From Archangium lipolyticum (GTDB lineage: Bacteria > Myxococcota > Myxococcia > Myxococcales > Myxococcaceae): 64,000 bases of DNA. The position numbers and the translations under genes were made by a program. Positions 49,698 through 59,924 of this stretch are shown in pieces. Where the stretch lies: contig NZ_JANKBZ010000027.1 in NCBI RefSeq assembly GCF_024623785.1, forward strand, positions 62,001 to 126,000. Direction: 5' to 3'. The notes beneath the pieces are model-generated. The model was not told the origin of the DNA, did no database searches, and saw only the letters and a list, made by a program, of their open reading frames with translations. The first letter of the stretch is position 1. Every line of letters starts with the position of its first letter.

Positions 49698-50447
49698 TCA
49701 GTACGCGGCGGTGGCGGCGGGCTGGGCGGGCGAGAGCACGTCCGCCAGGTCGGTGGCCACGGTGAAGCCGTCGTGGAACACCACGCCCTGGGGCGCGATG
49801 GTCTCGTTCCGGTAGAGGCCCTGCTTCACGTAGACGCCCTGGCCCGGGTACAGCGTGGCCATGGGCGTGAGCGGAACGACCTGCTGTCCATTGTGGAACA
49901 TCTCCACGAAGCCCACGCCCGGGTCGGCGCTCCACTTCACGTGCACCACGAAGTCGTTCCAGACGCCGCGCTGCAGGGGCGCCTTCCAGACGTCCTGCGC
50001 CCGTTCCCCGCCCACGCGCATCCGCAGCTCCTCGCCGAAGACGTAGAACTCCATGGGAGGTGAGCCCGTCAGGCCCGTGTGGTGCCACTGGGTGAAGACC
50101 TGCCAGGTGCTCGCGCTGGGGTAGCTCTCGTCGAAGAGCGTGCTCCAGGAGTAGTACCGCTCCGCCCCTTCGCCCCCTCCATTCATGAGGGAGGCATCCA
50201 CGTAGACCAGCTCGTTGCGGTTGCCGCTGGCCTGGATGGGCTTGTCGCCCTGATCCACCTGCACGCGCATGGCATAGCTGCCCTCGCGCACCCGGTCGGC
50301 CTCCACGAGGAGACGGTTGCTGTTGACCATCTCCACCTTGTTCCACTGGGACATGTTCCCAGTCTCGAAATCGCCCTTCCACAGAACGCTCGCGCTCGCC
50401 ACGGTGGGGAGCAGCAGGAGACCGGAAAGCATCCAGGACTTCTTCAA
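49698..50447 (-). CDS. Secreted polysaccharide lyase-like protein
   Basis: 249 residues if started at TTG 50447, supported by AAAGGA six bases upstream and a normal signal peptide, MKKSWMLSGLLLLPTVASA; ATG 50432 is the next in-frame choice. The mature protein is a jelly-roll: VLWKGDFETGNMSQWNKVEMVNSNRLLVEADRVREGSYAMRVQVDQGDKPIQASGNRNELVYVD, then YYSWSTLFDESYPSASTWQVFTQWHHTG and GVWNDFVVHVKWSADPGVGFVEMFHNGQQVVPL. This resembles heparin-lyase I/PL20-like and related LamG-type glycan enzymes ('GD.E.Gd...W', 'R.E', 'W..f..HvkWs'). The substrate is unknown. Divergent from the HAMP-array kinase. Confidence 0.8.
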   Translation of the reverse strand: MKKSWMLSGLLLLPTVASASVLWKGDFETGNMSQWNKVEMVNSNRLLVEADRVREGSYAMRVQVDQGDKPIQASGNRNELVYVDASLMNGGGEGAERYYSWSTLFDESYPSASTWQVFTQWHHTGLTGSPPMEFYVFGEELRMRVGGERAQDVWKAPLQRGVWNDFVVHVKWSADPGVGFVEMFHNGQQVVPLTPMATLYPGQGVYVKQGLYRNETIAPQGVVFHDGFTVATDLADVLSPAQPAATAAY

Positions 50448-50664
50448 ACGGCATTCCTTTCGTTCGGGCTGGACGGAGGGGACAACCCACCGCGAGCCCT
50501 TCATTCCCCTCCCTGGCATGCCCGGGCGCCGGTGCGGGGCATTCCGGGGGGCGTGTGCGCTCGTCCGGCCGCCTGCTCCCGTGAGGGGCATTTCACCAGC
50601 AGGAACGAATGGAAGAAGTCCTCCGGTTGGGTCTACGCCCATCCACCCGCACTGGAGCAGACGC

Positions 50665-53600
50665 GTGAAGAGCCGCAACCGTCACCCCACCCGTACCCAG
50701 ACCGGGAAGAAGATCCGCAAGACCACCACCCTGGCGCGCCATTCGCACCCCCGTCCACGAAGGAGCGCGACGGCGGCGGCACTCGAGACGCTGCTGGAGT
50801 CGATGCGTGCCGTGACCTACGGAGACTTCTCCGTCCGGCTGCCACCGGAAGCGCAGCCGGCGGCGATGGAGGAGATCGCCCTCACCTTCAACGCCATGGT
50901 GGCGATGAACCAGCGGATGCAGGACGAGCTGGTGCGCGTGGAGCGCGTGGTGGGCCGCGAGGGACAGATGGCGGAGCGCGCCTCGCTGGGCCCGGTGAGC
51001 GGAGGCTGGGCCTCGAGCATCGGCTCCATCAACTCGCTCATCGCGGACCTGGTGCAGCCCACCACCGAGGTGGCGCGCGTGCTGGGCGCGGTGGCCCGAG
51101 GTGACCTCACCCAGAAGATGGCGTTGGACCTGCCCGGGCAGCCGGTGAAGGGCGAGTTCCTCCGCATCGGCACCACGGTGAACGCGATGGTGGACCAGCT
51201 GAGCTCCTTCGCCGCCGAAGTGACGCGCGTCGCGCGTGAAGTCGGTACGGAAGGGAAGCTGGGCGGCCAGGCGCGGGTGCCCGGGGTGGCCGGTACGTGG
51301 AAGGACCTCACGGACAGCGTGAACCAGCTGGCCAACAACCTGACCGCGCAGGTGCGAAACATCGCCGAGGTGACGACCTCGGTGGCGCGGGGTGACCTGT
51401 CGCGCAAGATCACGGTCGATGCGCGAGGCGAGGTGCTCGAGCTGAAGAACACCGTCAACACGATGGTGGATCAGCTCCGCTCGTTCGCTGGCGAAGTGAC
51501 GCGCGTCGCGAAGGAAGTGGGTACGGAAGGAAAGCTGGGAGGCCAGGCCGACGTGCCCGGCGTGTCCGGCGTGTGGAAGGACCTCACGGACAACGTGAAC
51601 CTGATGGCCTCCAACCTGACGACCCAGGTGCGAGGCATCGTGAAGGTGGTGACGGCGGTCGCCAACGGCGACCTGTCCCAGCGCCTGGTGGTGGATGCGA
51701 AGGGCGAGGTGGCCGCGCTGGCCGACACGCTCAACAGCATGACGAAGACCCTGGGCATCTTCGCCGACCAGGTGACGAGCGTCGCCAAGACGGTGGGCGT
51801 GGAAGGCAAGCTGGGCGCCCAGGCGGACGTGCCGGGTGTGGCGGGGACGTGGAAGGACCTCACGGACAACGTGAACCTGCTCGCCAACAACCTGACCGCG
51901 CAGGTGCGCAACATCGCGGAAGTCAGCACGGCCGTCGCCCGCGGTGACCTGTCCAAGAAGATCACGGTCGACGCCCGGGGCGAGGTGCTCGAGCTGAAGA
52001 ACACCATCAATACGATGGTGGAGCAGCTCCGCTCGTTCGCCGGTGAGGTGACCCGCGTCGCGAAGGAAGTGGGTACGGAAGGAAAGCTGGGCGGTCAGGC
52101 GGACGTGCCCGGCGTCTCCGGTACGTGGAAGGACCTCACGGACAACGTGAACTTCATGGCCTCCAACCTCACCAGCCAGGTGCGAAACATCGCGCTGGTG
52201 ACCACGGCGGTGGCCAATGGAGACCTGTCGCGGAAGATCACCGTCGACGTGAAGGGGGAAATCCTCGAGCTGAAGAACACCATCAATACGATGGTGGACC
52301 AGCTCCGGTCCTTCGCCGCGGAGGTGACGCGCGTCGCGCGCGAGGTGGGGACGGAAGGAAAGCTGGGCGGCCAGGCCGAGGTGCAGGGCGTGTCGGGCGT
52401 CTGGAAGGACCTGACCGACAGCGTGAACTCGATGGCGTCCAACCTCACCAACCAGGTGCGCAACATCGCCAAGGTGACGACGGCGGTGGCGAACGGTGAC
52501 CTGTCCAAGAAGATCACCGTCGATGCGAAGGGCGAGATTCTCGAGCTGAAGGACACCATCAACACGATGGTGGATCAGCTCAACGCGTTCGCCTCCGAGG
52601 TGACGCGCGTCGCCCGCGAGGTGGGTACCGAGGGCAAGCTGGGTGGCCAGGCGCGTGTGCCCGGTGTCGCCGGTACGTGGAAGGACCTCACGGACAACGT
52701 GAACCTGATGGCCCGCAACCTGACGACCCAGGTGCGCGGCATCGTCAAGGTGGTGACGGCGGTCGCCAATGGAGACCTCACCCAGAAGCTGGTCGTCGAC
52801 GCGAAGGGCGAGGTGGCCGCGCTGGCGGACACCATCAACAGCATGACCGACACCCTGGGCACCTTCGCCCAGCAGGTGTCCACGGTGGCCCGCGAGGTGG
52901 GTATCGAAGGGAAGCTGGGTGGCCAGGCCAAGGTGCCCGGTGCCCGCGGCGCCTGGAGGCAGCTGACCGACAACGTGAACCAGCTGGCCGGCAACCTGAC
53001 GTCTCAAGTGCGCGCCATCTCCGAGGTGGCCACCGCCGTGACGAAGGGTGACCTGACCCGGTCCATCTCGGTGGATGCGCAGGGCGAGGTGGCGGCCCTG
53101 TCCGACATCATCAACCAGATGATCGTCAACCTGAAGGAGACGACGCAGAAGAACACCGAGCAGGACTGGCTGAAGACGAACCTCGCGAAGTTCTCCGGCA
53201 TGATGCAGGGCCAGAAGAACCTGGAGGCCGTCTCCCGGCTCATCATGTCCGAGCTGACGCCCCTGGTCTCCGCGCACCACGGCGCCTTCTTCCTCATGGA
53301 CTCCGAGGATGGCGCGCCCGTGGCCAAGCTCACCTCCAGCTACGCCTACCGCGAGCGCAAGAACGTGGGCAACCGCTTCCGCCTCGGCGAGGGCCTGGTG
53401 GGCCAGTGCGCCCTGGAGAAGAAGACCATCCTCCTCACCCACGTGCCGGCGGACTACATCCGCATCACCTCCGGCCTGGGCGAGGCCAGCCCCCTCAACG
53501 TCATCGTCCTGCCCGTCCTCTTCGAGGGCGCGGTGAAGGCCATCATCGAGCTGGCCTCCTTCCACCCGTTCAGCACCATCCACCAGATCTTCCTGGACCA

Positions 53601-55944
53601 GCTCACCGAGAGCATTGGCGTGGTGTTGAACATGATCATGGCCAACATGCGCACCGAGGAGCTGCTGCGCCAGTCGCAGAGCCTCGCCAACGAGCTGCAG
53701 AGCCAGTCGCGCGAGCTCACCCAGCAGCAGGAGGAGCTCAAGCGCTCCAACTCGGCGCTGGAGGCCCAGGCCCTCGAGCTGGAGGAGAAGGCCAAACTGC
53801 TCGAGCAGCAGAACATCAAGGTGGAGGAGAAGAACCGCGAGGTGGAGCAGGCGCGCTCCTCCCTGGAGGAGAAGGCCGAGCAGCTCTCGCTCATCTCCAA
53901 GTACAAGAGCGAGTTCCTCGCCAACATGTCCCACGAGCTGCGCACGCCGCTCAACAGCATGCTGGTGCTGGCCAAGCTGCTCGCGGACAACTCCGACGGC
54001 TCACTCGGCCGCAAGCAGGTGGAGTACGCCGAGACCATCTACTCCTCGGGTGGGGACCTGCTGTCCCTCATCAACGAAATCCTCGACCTGTCCAAGGTGG
54101 AGGCGGGGAAGATGCAGGTGGAGCCGCGCGACTCCGCCGTGGCGGAGCTGGTGGAGTTCGCCCGCCGCACCTTCGGCCCCGTGGCCGAGCAGAAGCACCT
54201 GGGCTTCCTCACCGAGGTGGGCCCGGAAGTGCCGGCCACCGTCTTCACGGATCCGAAGCGGTTGCAGCAGATCCTCAAGAACCTGCTGTCCAACGCCTTC
54301 AAGTTCACCAGCACGGGCCAGGTGACGCTGCGCATCCGCATGGCGGACGCCGAGGAGCGCTTCGCCGCCCCCGAGCTGGTGGAGGCGGACACGGTGCTGG
54401 CCTTCTCCGTCATCGACACGGGCATTGGCATCCCCGAGGACAAGCAGAAGCTCATCTTCGAGGCCTTCCAGCAGGCGGATGGCACCACCAGCCGCAAGTA
54501 CGGCGGCACCGGCCTGGGGCTCTCCATCAGCCGCGAGCTGGCGCGGTTGCTGGGCGGAGAGATTCGCGTGAAGAGCGCTCGCGGCGCGGGCAGCACCTTC
54601 ACCCTCTACCTGCCGCGCAGCTACAGCGGCCCCGAGCGTGGGGGCGAGCCGGCCAGCGACGCGGACGTGGGCTACACCCCCATGCTGCGCGAGCTGTTGC
54701 CGCGTGACACGGTGCACGGCACCGCGGCCCCCCACCCGCTGGTGGACGACCGGGACAGCCTGGGCGCGGATGACAACGTGCTGCTGGTGGCGGTGGACGA
54801 CGTGGAGTTCGCCCACGGTCTGGTGACCGCCGCGCGCCAGCACGGCCTGAAGGCGCTGGTGGCCACCCGGGGTGACGTGGCGCTCTCGCTGGCCCAGCGG
54901 CTCAAGCCGTACGCCATCGTCCTGCAGCTCGGCCTGCCCGTCATCGACGGGTGGAGCGTGCTGGACCGCCTCAAGCGCGACCCGCGCACCCGCCGCATCC
55001 CCGTCCAGATGGTGAGCGTGGACCGGATGCGCGGCGCCTCGTGTGGTGGCGGCTTCGCCTACCTCGACCGGCCCTTCTCTCCCGAGGCCATCCAGGGCGC
55101 CTTCAGCCACCTGGAGCTCAAGCCCAACGGCGCGCCCCGGAAGCTGCTGCTGGTGGACCCCAAGCCCGAGCTGCGTGACTGCGTCCAGCAGCTCATCGAC
55201 ATGGGCGAGTCCCTGGAGATGCGCGAGCTGGAGTCGAGCGCCGCGGTGATGGCGCTCGACCGGGGTGAGGTGGACGCCCTGGCATTGGACCTGGCCGCGC
55301 CCGGTGGGCGGGGGATGAAGCTGCTGGTGGAGCTGGTGCGCCGGCCCGCCCGCCTGCCCCCCGTGCTCCTTTATAGTGGCTCGCAGCTGCTGCCGGATGA
55401 CGAGCGGCGGCTGCGGCGCTCGGCCGAGTCCGTGCTGCTCGAGGCGGCTGCCCGCTCGCCCGAGGCGGTGCTCGCCGAGGTGGGCCGCTTCCTGCGCCGG
55501 GTGGGGGATCAGTCCCGCGTGGCCAACGAGGAGGCCAAGGAGCTCACCCGCTCGCTCGCCGGCCGCAAGGTGCTGCTGGTGGACGACGATGCCCGCAACA
55601 TCTTCGCCCTCACCAGTGTCCTGGAGAGCCACGGCATGCATGTGACGTTCGCCCAGGACGGGCGAGCAGCCATGGACTTGATGGAGAAGAACCCGGAACT
55701 GGACGTGGTTCTGCTGGACGTGATGATGCCAGAGATGGACGGCTACCAGGCGATGCGCGCCATCCGTGCGGATTCCCGGTGGGCGTCGCTGCCGGTCATC
55801 GCCATCACCGCGCGGGCATTGAAGGACGACCGCGAGAAGTGCCTGGAAGCGGGCGCGTCCGATTACCTTTCGAAGCCGGTCGATACCGAGCGGCTGCTGG
55901 AGTTGATTCGCCGGTGGGTAGAGCCTTGCGCGGGAGCCAGATGA
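50665..55944 (+). CDS. Nik1-like cytoplasmic hybrid histidine kinase with HAMP array
   Basis: 1759 residues from GTG 50665 with GGAG upstream. No membrane helix is seen. After a basic N-terminus come about eight HAMP units; seven carry a near-identical linker ([25 protein letters not shown]) with exact 92-residue (276-base) spacing, about 51240-52990. A GAF domain (about residues 850-1000) and a coiled coil (about 1000-1090) lead to HisKA ([21 protein letters not shown]), then an ATPase with DTGIGIPE and [10 protein letters not shown]. Three receivers follow; the first has Gln in place of the phospho-acceptor Asp ([12 protein letters not shown]), the second is poor, the third is complete ([31 protein letters not shown]). 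This is the group III (Nik1/DhkC-like) type, known in fungal osmosensing. It overlaps the next kinase by four bases. Confidence 0.95.
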   Translation: MKSRNRHPTRTQTGKKIRKTTTLARHSHPRPRRSATAAALETLLESMRAVTYGDFSVRLPPEAQPAAMEEIALTFNAMVAMNQRMQDELVRVERVVGREGQMAERASLGPVSGGWASSIGSINSLIADLVQPTTEVARVLGAVARGDLTQKMALDLPGQPVKGEFLRIGTTVNAMVDQLSSFAAEVTRVAREVGTEGKLGGQARVPGVAGTWKDLTDSVNQLANNLTAQVRNIAEVTTSVARGDLSRKITVDARGEVLELKNTVNTMVDQLRSFAGEVTRVAKEVGTEGKLGGQADVPGVSGVWKDLTDNVNLMASNLTTQVRGIVKVVTAVANGDLSQRLVVDAKGEVAALADTLNSMTKTLGIFADQVTSVAKTVGVEGKLGAQADVPGVAGTWKDLTDNVNLLANNLTAQVRNIAEVSTAVARGDLSKKITVDARGEVLELKNTINTMVEQLRSFAGEVTRVAKEVGTEGKLGGQADVPGVSGTWKDLTDNVNFMASNLTSQVRNIALVTTAVANGDLSRKITVDVKGEILELKNTINTMVDQLRSFAAEVTRVAREVGTEGKLGGQAEVQGVSGVWKDLTDSVNSMASNLTNQVRNIAKVTTAVANGDLSKKITVDAKGEILELKDTINTMVDQLNAFASEVTRVAREVGTEGKLGGQARVPGVAGTWKDLTDNVNLMARNLTTQVRGIVKVVTAVANGDLTQKLVVDAKGEVAALADTINSMTDTLGTFAQQVSTVAREVGIEGKLGGQAKVPGARGAWRQLTDNVNQLAGNLTSQVRAISEVATAVTKGDLTRSISVDAQGEVAALSDIINQMIVNLKETTQKNTEQDWLKTNLAKFSGMMQGQKNLEAVSRLIMSELTPLVSAHHGAFFLMDSEDGAPVAKLTSSYAYRERKNVGNRFRLGEGLVGQCALEKKTILLTHVPADYIRITSGLGEASPLNVIVLPVLFEGAVKAIIELASFHPFSTIHQIFLDQLTESIGVVLNMIMANMRTEELLRQSQSLANELQSQSRELTQQQEELKRSNSALEAQALELEEKAKLLEQQNIKVEEKNREVEQARSSLEEKAEQLSLISKYKSEFLANMSHELRTPLNSMLVLAKLLADNSDGSLGRKQVEYAETIYSSGGDLLSLINEILDLSKVEAGKMQVEPRDSAVAELVEFARRTFGPVAEQKHLGFLTEVGPEVPATVFTDPKRLQQILKNLLSNAFKFTSTGQVTLRIRMADAEERFAAPELVEADTVLAFSVIDTGIGIPEDKQKLIFEAFQQADGTTSRKYGGTGLGLSISRELARLLGGEIRVKSARGAGSTFTLYLPRSYSGPERGGEPASDADVGYTPMLRELLPRDTVHGTAAPHPLVDDRDSLGADDNVLLVAVDDVEFAHGLVTAARQHGLKALVATRGDVALSLAQRLKPYAIVLQLGLPVIDGWSVLDRLKRDPRTRRIPVQMVSVDRMRGASCGGGFAYLDRPFSPEAIQGAFSHLELKPNGAPRKLLLVDPKPELRDCVQQLIDMGESLEMRELESSAAVMALDRGEVDALALDLAAPGGRGMKLLVELVRRPARLPPVLLYSGSQLLPDDERRLRRSAESVLLEAAARSPEAVLAEVGRFLRRVGDQSRVANEEAKELTRSLAGRKVLLVDDDARNIFALTSVLESHGMHVTFAQDGRAAMDLMEKNPELDVVLLDVMMPEMDGYQAMRAIRADSRWASLPVIAITARALKDDREKCLEAGASDYLSKPVDTERLLELIRRWVEPCAGAR

Positions 55945-57509
55945 CAGCGATGACGTGGACCGAGGGGGGAATCGACCATCAGGCCCGGACGGACCTCCCG
56001 TCCGCACGCATCCTGGTGGTCGACGACCACGCACCGAATCTCCTCACGCTGGAAGCCACCCTGGGCGACCTGGGTGAGGTGGTGAAGGCCCACTCGGGAG
56101 AGGAGGCGCTCCTCCATCTGCTGCGGGAGGACTTCGCCCTCATCCTGCTGGATGTGCAGATGCCCGGGCTGGATGGTTTCGAGACGGCCCGCCTCATCAA
56201 GGAGCGCGAGCGCTCGCGCTTCATCCCCATCATCTTCCTCACCGCGCGCAGCCGGGACGCCTCGCACGTGTTCCGGGGCTATGCCCAGGGCGCGGTGGAC
56301 TATGTGCTCAAGCCCTTCGCGCCGGAAATCCTGCGCTCGAAGGTGTCCGTCTTCGTGGAGCTGTTCCTCAAGGAGGAGCAGCTCAAGCGGCAGGAGGCGC
56401 TGCTGCGCCGGCGCGAGCGCGAGGCCCTGGAGCGGGAGAGCGCCTACCGCTACCGGCTGCTCGGTGACGCCATGCCCCTGTGCGTGTTCGCCGCCAGCCC
56501 GGATGGACGGCTGCGCTATGGCAACCGGGCCTGGACGGAGCTGTCCGGCCTGCCCGCGGAGGCCGTGGAGGACTTATGGCGCTCGGAGGTGGTGCACGCG
56601 GAGGATCAATCCTCCGTGCATGCCGCCTGGTGCCACTCGGTGAGCACCGGCCAGCCCTTCGAGGTGCAGTTCCGGCTGCTGCGCCACAGTGACCTGGCGT
56701 ACCGCTGGCACCTGGGCCGCGCCGTGCCGGAGCGCAACGAGCGCGGGCGCATCACCGGGTGGATCATCACCGCCACGGACATCGACGACCAGAAGCGGGC
56801 CGAGGAGGAGCTGGCCCGGGCGAGCGCGGCGAAGGACGCCTTCATGGCGGCCGCCTCGCACGAGCTGCGCACGCCCCTGGCCGCCGCGAAGATGCAGGTG
56901 CAGCTGGCGAAGCGGAAGTTCGGCCACGAGCTGACGGACGGGCCGCGCCGGGCCTTCGAGGGGTTGGACCGGCAGGTGGACCGGATGACCAAGCTGGTGT
57001 CGGACCTGTTGGACGTGAGCCGGTTGCTCACGGGCCGGTTATCCCTGGAAGTGGAGGAGTTCGACCTGGTGCCCCTGTTGCGCACGTCCTGCGAGCGGCT
57101 GCAGGCGCTCTCCACGGACCATCGGCTGCGTCTGGAGGCCCCCGCGCGGCTCCCCATGCGGGGGGACCCGGGGCGTATCGAGCAGGTGGTGACCAACCTG
57201 GTCTCCAACGCCATCCGCTACTCCCCTCATGGGGGGCCGGTGGAACTGCGGGTCTGGGCCGAGGATGGCCAGGTGGCGCTCCGGGTGAGGGACCATGGCA
57301 TTGGCATCCCCTCGGAGAAGCTTGCGCTCATCTTCGAACGCTTCGGGCAGGCCCATGGCGCACGTTATGGCGGTCTTGGCTTGGGGTTGACGATTTCCCA
57401 GGGCATTATCGAGCAACATGGTGGGCGCATCTGGGCGGAGTCCCGGGGTGTGGAGGGCGAGGGTAGTACCTTCCACGTGCGCCTGCCCGTCCAATCCAGG
57501 CTTTCATGA
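55941..57509 (+). CDS. Hybrid sensor kinase: receiver-PAS-HisKA-ATPase
   Basis: 522 residues from ATG 55941, coupled to the preceding kinase by ATGA. An N-terminal receiver (RILVVDDHAPNLLTLEA, LILLDVQMPGLDGFETA, VLKPFAP) has the phospho-acceptor Asp. A PAS domain (RYRLLGDAMPLCVFAASPDGRLRYGNRAWTELSGLPAE, with a PAC region ITGWIITATDIDDQKRAEEEL) precedes HisKA ([19 protein letters not shown]) and the ATPase (VTNLVSNAIRYSPHGG, DHGIGIP, GGLGLGLTI). No membrane segment. Its place after the HAMP-array kinase suggests a relay: the upstream kinase's final receiver may pass phosphate, or the N-terminal receiver is a direct target. Confidence 0.93.
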   Translation: MTAMTWTEGGIDHQARTDLPSARILVVDDHAPNLLTLEATLGDLGEVVKAHSGEEALLHLLREDFALILLDVQMPGLDGFETARLIKERERSRFIPIIFLTARSRDASHVFRGYAQGAVDYVLKPFAPEILRSKVSVFVELFLKEEQLKRQEALLRRREREALERESAYRYRLLGDAMPLCVFAASPDGRLRYGNRAWTELSGLPAEAVEDLWRSEVVHAEDQSSVHAAWCHSVSTGQPFEVQFRLLRHSDLAYRWHLGRAVPERNERGRITGWIITATDIDDQKRAEEELARASAAKDAFMAAASHELRTPLAAAKMQVQLAKRKFGHELTDGPRRAFEGLDRQVDRMTKLVSDLLDVSRLLTGRLSLEVEEFDLVPLLRTSCERLQALSTDHRLRLEAPARLPMRGDPGRIEQVVTNLVSNAIRYSPHGGPVELRVWAEDGQVALRVRDHGIGIPSEKLALIFERFGQAHGARYGGLGLGLTISQGIIEQHGGRIWAESRGVEGEGSTFHVRLPVQSRLS

Positions 57510-57560
57510 CGGACCCGCCAGGGGGCGGGTCCGGCTGGGGTGGGGAGAAAGGGATGAAGT

Positions 57561-57959
57561 TTGCGCGCGGGCGATCTTCCCGAGGTAGTGCGGCGATTCA
57601 TCGTCGACCATGTCGATTCGGTGGAGCAGTTGGAGATCCTCCTGCTGCTCCATCAGCACCCGTCGCGCGCGTGGGACGCCGAGTCGGTGGCTCGCGAGCT
57701 GCGCATCTCCGCCCTCTCCGCGAGTGACCGGTTGGAGGACCAGGCCCGTGCCGGGTTGCTGGTCCGCGTGGAGGGGAGCCCGGGAGGGTTCCGCTATGCC
57801 CCGGGCACTCCGGCGCTGGACGAGGCGGTGAGCGGTCTGGCCACGGCGTATGCCGAGCGCCGGGTGACCGTCATCAACCTCATCTTCTCCAAGCCCGTCG
57901 ACAAGATACGGACCTTCGCGGATGCCTTCCGGTTGCGGAAGGGGGATGACAATGGCTGA
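57561..57959 (+). CDS. Small winged-helix regulator-like protein
   Basis: 132 residues from TTG 57561; a later in-frame GTG (57588) is possible. The region VEQLEILLLLHQHPSRAWDAESVARELRISALSASDRLEDQARAGLLVRVEGSPGGFRYAPGTPALDEAVSGLATAYAERRVTVINLIFSKP resembles a winged-helix DNA-binding fold with an ELRIS recognition-type turn, followed by a C-terminal helical tail. It starts 51 bases after the hybrid kinase gene and overlaps the next gene by eight bases. It may regulate or be co-expressed with the two small membrane proteins downstream. Confidence 0.7.
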   Translation: MRAGDLPEVVRRFIVDHVDSVEQLEILLLLHQHPSRAWDAESVARELRISALSASDRLEDQARAGLLVRVEGSPGGFRYAPGTPALDEAVSGLATAYAERRVTVINLIFSKPVDKIRTFADAFRLRKGDDNG

Positions 57960-58209
57960 GGCAGTCTTCGTTCTATGCGCGGTGACCAGCCTGGCCTGTG
58001 CGGTGCTGCTCCTCCGGGGCTATGCCCGCAACCGGGTTCCCCTGTTGCTGTGGAGCAGCCTGTGTTTCGTCGGGCTGGCGGTGAACAACATGCTGCTGGT
58101 GGTGGACCTGATCATCATCCCCGGGAGGGATCTGCTGCTGCTGCGCAACCTGTCCGCGCTCCTGTCGCTCGCGCTCCTGATCTTCGGACTCGTGTGGGAT
58201 TCCGAATGA
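57952..58209 (+). CDS. Small three-helix membrane protein (DUF5985-like), first
   Basis: 85 residues from ATG 57952. Three hydrophobic helices: EAVFVLCAVTSLACAVLLLRGY, LLLWSSLCFVGLAVNNMLLVVDLII and NLSALLSLALLIFGLVW. The protein ends WDSE. The 'R.Yar.r..lLlws.l.F..la..n' segment fits DUF5985 as I recall it. It overlaps both neighbours (8 and 4 bases), so the three genes form one tightly coupled unit. No function is known. Confidence 0.7.
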   Translation: MAEAVFVLCAVTSLACAVLLLRGYARNRVPLLLWSSLCFVGLAVNNMLLVVDLIIIPGRDLLLLRNLSALLSLALLIFGLVWDSE

Positions 58210-58508
58210 ACGACTTCATCTCCGGCATGACGTCCGCCCTGTGCTGTGTCGCGGGGCTGTTCTTCCTGCGGTTCTGGCGCAAGACGCGCGACAGGTTCTT
58301 CGCCTTCTTCGCCACCTCCTTCCTGCTGATGGCGGTGCACCGCATGGTGAGTCTGTACCTGCGGGACGACAGCGAGCACCTCCTCACGGCGTACGTCATC
58401 CGGCTGTTGACCTTCGTGCTCATCCTGGTGGCCATCGTGGACAAGAACCGTGGCACGCCGCGCAAGAAGGACTCGTCCCCGCCGCGGCCCGTGGACTCCG
58501 TCCGCTGA
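58206..58508 (+). CDS. Small three-helix membrane protein (DUF5985-like), second
   Basis: 100 residues from ATG 58206, coupled by ATGA. Its helices are ISGMTSALCCVAGLFFLRFW, DRFFAFFATSFLLMAVHRMV and AYVIRLLTFVLILVAIV. The layout of RFWRKTRDRFFAFFATSFLLMAVHR parallels the middle of the previous protein, so the pair are probably divergent duplicates and possibly form a heterodimer. A basic, Pro-rich cytosolic tail follows (DKNRGTPRKKDSSPPRPV). Confidence 0.7.
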   Translation: MNDFISGMTSALCCVAGLFFLRFWRKTRDRFFAFFATSFLLMAVHRMVSLYLRDDSEHLLTAYVIRLLTFVLILVAIVDKNRGTPRKKDSSPPRPVDSVR

Positions 58509-58510
58509 GC

Positions 58511-59296
58511 TCAGGTCCCGACGGAGACCGCGACCTCACCCAGTCCATCCACGGTGAGGCGGACGTGGTCTCCGGGCTTGAGCATGTGTGCCGCGGTGGC
58601 GGCGCCCGCGAGCACGATGCTGCCGGCGGGAAGGGATTGGCCGTGCTGCTCGAGCAGCTCGCACAGCTGGATGAGGGACAGCACCGGGTCTCCCGAGATG
58701 GCGTCCGAGCGCGCCGCCTGCACGCGCTCGCCATTCACCTCCATCACCATCTGGAGGTGGGGCAGGTCCAGCTCCCGGGGTGGCCGCTCGGTGGTGGCCA
58801 GCACGAAGAGCGAGGACGAGGAGTTGTCCGCCACCACGTCGGGCAGGGAGAAGTATTTGAAGTCGAGGTAGCGCGAGTCGAGGATCTCCATCGCGGCGAA
58901 GACGCTCGCGCAGGCATCCAGCGCCTGGTCGCGGGTGATGCGGCCGCGTAGCTCGCGCGAGGTGCGGAAGGCGATCTCCGGTTCGATCTTCGGGTGGATG
59001 GCGCCCTGGAGCCGCAGCGTGCCATGGGCGGGCACGCGCATGCGGTCGGTGAGCACCCCATACACCGGCGAGTCCAGGTTCATCTGCCGGCGCTTGGCCT
59101 CGGAGGTGAGCCCCATCTTCAGGCCCACCACGCGCTCGCCGCGAGCGGTGCGCAGGCGGATGCCCTCGGCCTGGATGGCATAGGCGTCCCGGAGGGTGAG
59201 GTCCGGGTGCTGCCGGGTGAGGGGCGGAATCTCCCGGGCCTCCAGCCGGGCCTGGTCCAGCAACAGCGCAAGCTCCGCCTGCATGTGTTCCGTCAT
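58511..59296 (-). CDS. 2-keto-4-pentenoate hydratase/4-oxalocrotonate decarboxylase family protein
   Basis: 261 residues. The sequence is of the FAH-like hydratase/decarboxylase type (MhpD/DmpE/DmpH): LRDAYAIQAEGIRLRTARGERVVGLKMGLTSEAKRRQMNLDSPVYGVLTDRM, KIEPEIAFR (metal-binding Glu pair in IEPEIAF), FAAMEILDSRYLDFKYFSLPDVVADNSSSSLFVL and AGAATAAHMLKPGDHVRLTVDGLGEVAVSV. These enzymes act late in meta-cleavage pathways of aromatic compounds. Here it stands alone; no other pathway genes are nearby, so the substrate is open. It converges with the DUF5985-like gene, two bases away. Confidence 0.9.
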   Translation of the reverse strand: MTEHMQAELALLLDQARLEAREIPPLTRQHPDLTLRDAYAIQAEGIRLRTARGERVVGLKMGLTSEAKRRQMNLDSPVYGVLTDRMRVPAHGTLRLQGAIHPKIEPEIAFRTSRELRGRITRDQALDACASVFAAMEILDSRYLDFKYFSLPDVVADNSSSSLFVLATTERPPRELDLPHLQMVMEVNGERVQAARSDAISGDPVLSLIQLCELLEQHGQSLPAGSIVLAGAATAAHMLKPGDHVRLTVDGLGEVAVSVGT

Positions 59297-59384
59297 GTGG
59301 CCATCTCCAGGAGGGCGGTGTCTTGAGGGGGGAGCCAGTCGCGTGTTTGAGTATGGACCCGCTGGTCAGGAAGAAGGAGTGTTC

Positions 59385-59924
59385 ATGACTCGCAGCACGC
59401 TTTCAAGCCATGTCGAAGTGTATGGGCAGAGTGTCCAGGCGTTGGTCAACGCCATGGAGTTCCTCAAGCTCAGGGCGCAACGGATCCTGGCCTCTCACGG
59501 CATCGAGTCGCTTCAGGCTGACAAGTGGTATCCAATGAACAGTGTTCTCTCGAGCTTCAACGACATCCTCGCACAGGTCGGACCGCACACCACACGCGCC
59601 ATTGGCCACGCCATTCCCAAGTCCTCTGTCTTTCCTCCCGCCATCTTCTCGTTCGAGACGGCCCTGCAGTCGCTCGACCAGGCCTACCGGATGAACCACC
59701 GGGGCTCGGGCGACATCGGCAGCTACCGCTACATCCCCGGGGTGGGCCGCACGGCCCAGATGGTGTGTGACAATCCCTACCCCTGTGATTTCGACCAGGG
59801 AATCATGGAGGCGCTCTACGACCGCTTCCCGCCCAAGGGCTCCATCGTGCTGCGCATCGAGCACGAGCACACGGGTTGCCGGGCGAAGGGCGCCCGTTCC
59901 TGTTCCTATCGCCTCAAGTGGTGA
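59385..59924 (+). CDS. V4R-like small-molecule-binding protein
   Basis: 179 residues from ATG 59385 with GAAGGAG upstream. The C-terminal part GIMEALYDRFPPKGSIVLRIEHEHTGCRAKGARSCSYRLKW has the 'H....C...G...C.Y...W' ending seen in V4R (4-vinyl reductase-type) and related myxobacterial sensor domains, where the conserved Cys/His may bind a ligand or metal. The N-terminal half is helical (VYGQSVQALVNAMEFLKLRAQRILASHGIESLQADKWYPMNSVLSSFNDILAQVGPHTTRAIGHAI). No signal or membrane helix. A sensory or scaffolding role is inferred only from the motif. Confidence 0.6.
   Translation: MTRSTLSSHVEVYGQSVQALVNAMEFLKLRAQRILASHGIESLQADKWYPMNSVLSSFNDILAQVGPHTTRAIGHAIPKSSVFPPAIFSFETALQSLDQAYRMNHRGSGDIGSYRYIPGVGRTAQMVCDNPYPCDFDQGIMEALYDRFPPKGSIVLRIEHEHTGCRAKGARSCSYRLKW

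Noticed and set aside
51240-52995. Regularly spaced repeats that might suggest a CRISPR-like or satellite array
   Set aside because: The 276-base period is an exact multiple of three and encodes HAMP units in one open frame, so it is coding.
50593-53934. A 1113-codon open frame on the minus strand across the HAMP-array kinase
   Set aside because: It is the antisense shadow of a repetitive high-GC gene: its translation is His/Leu/Val-rich repeats without any domain, and the plus-strand reading has full kinase motifs.
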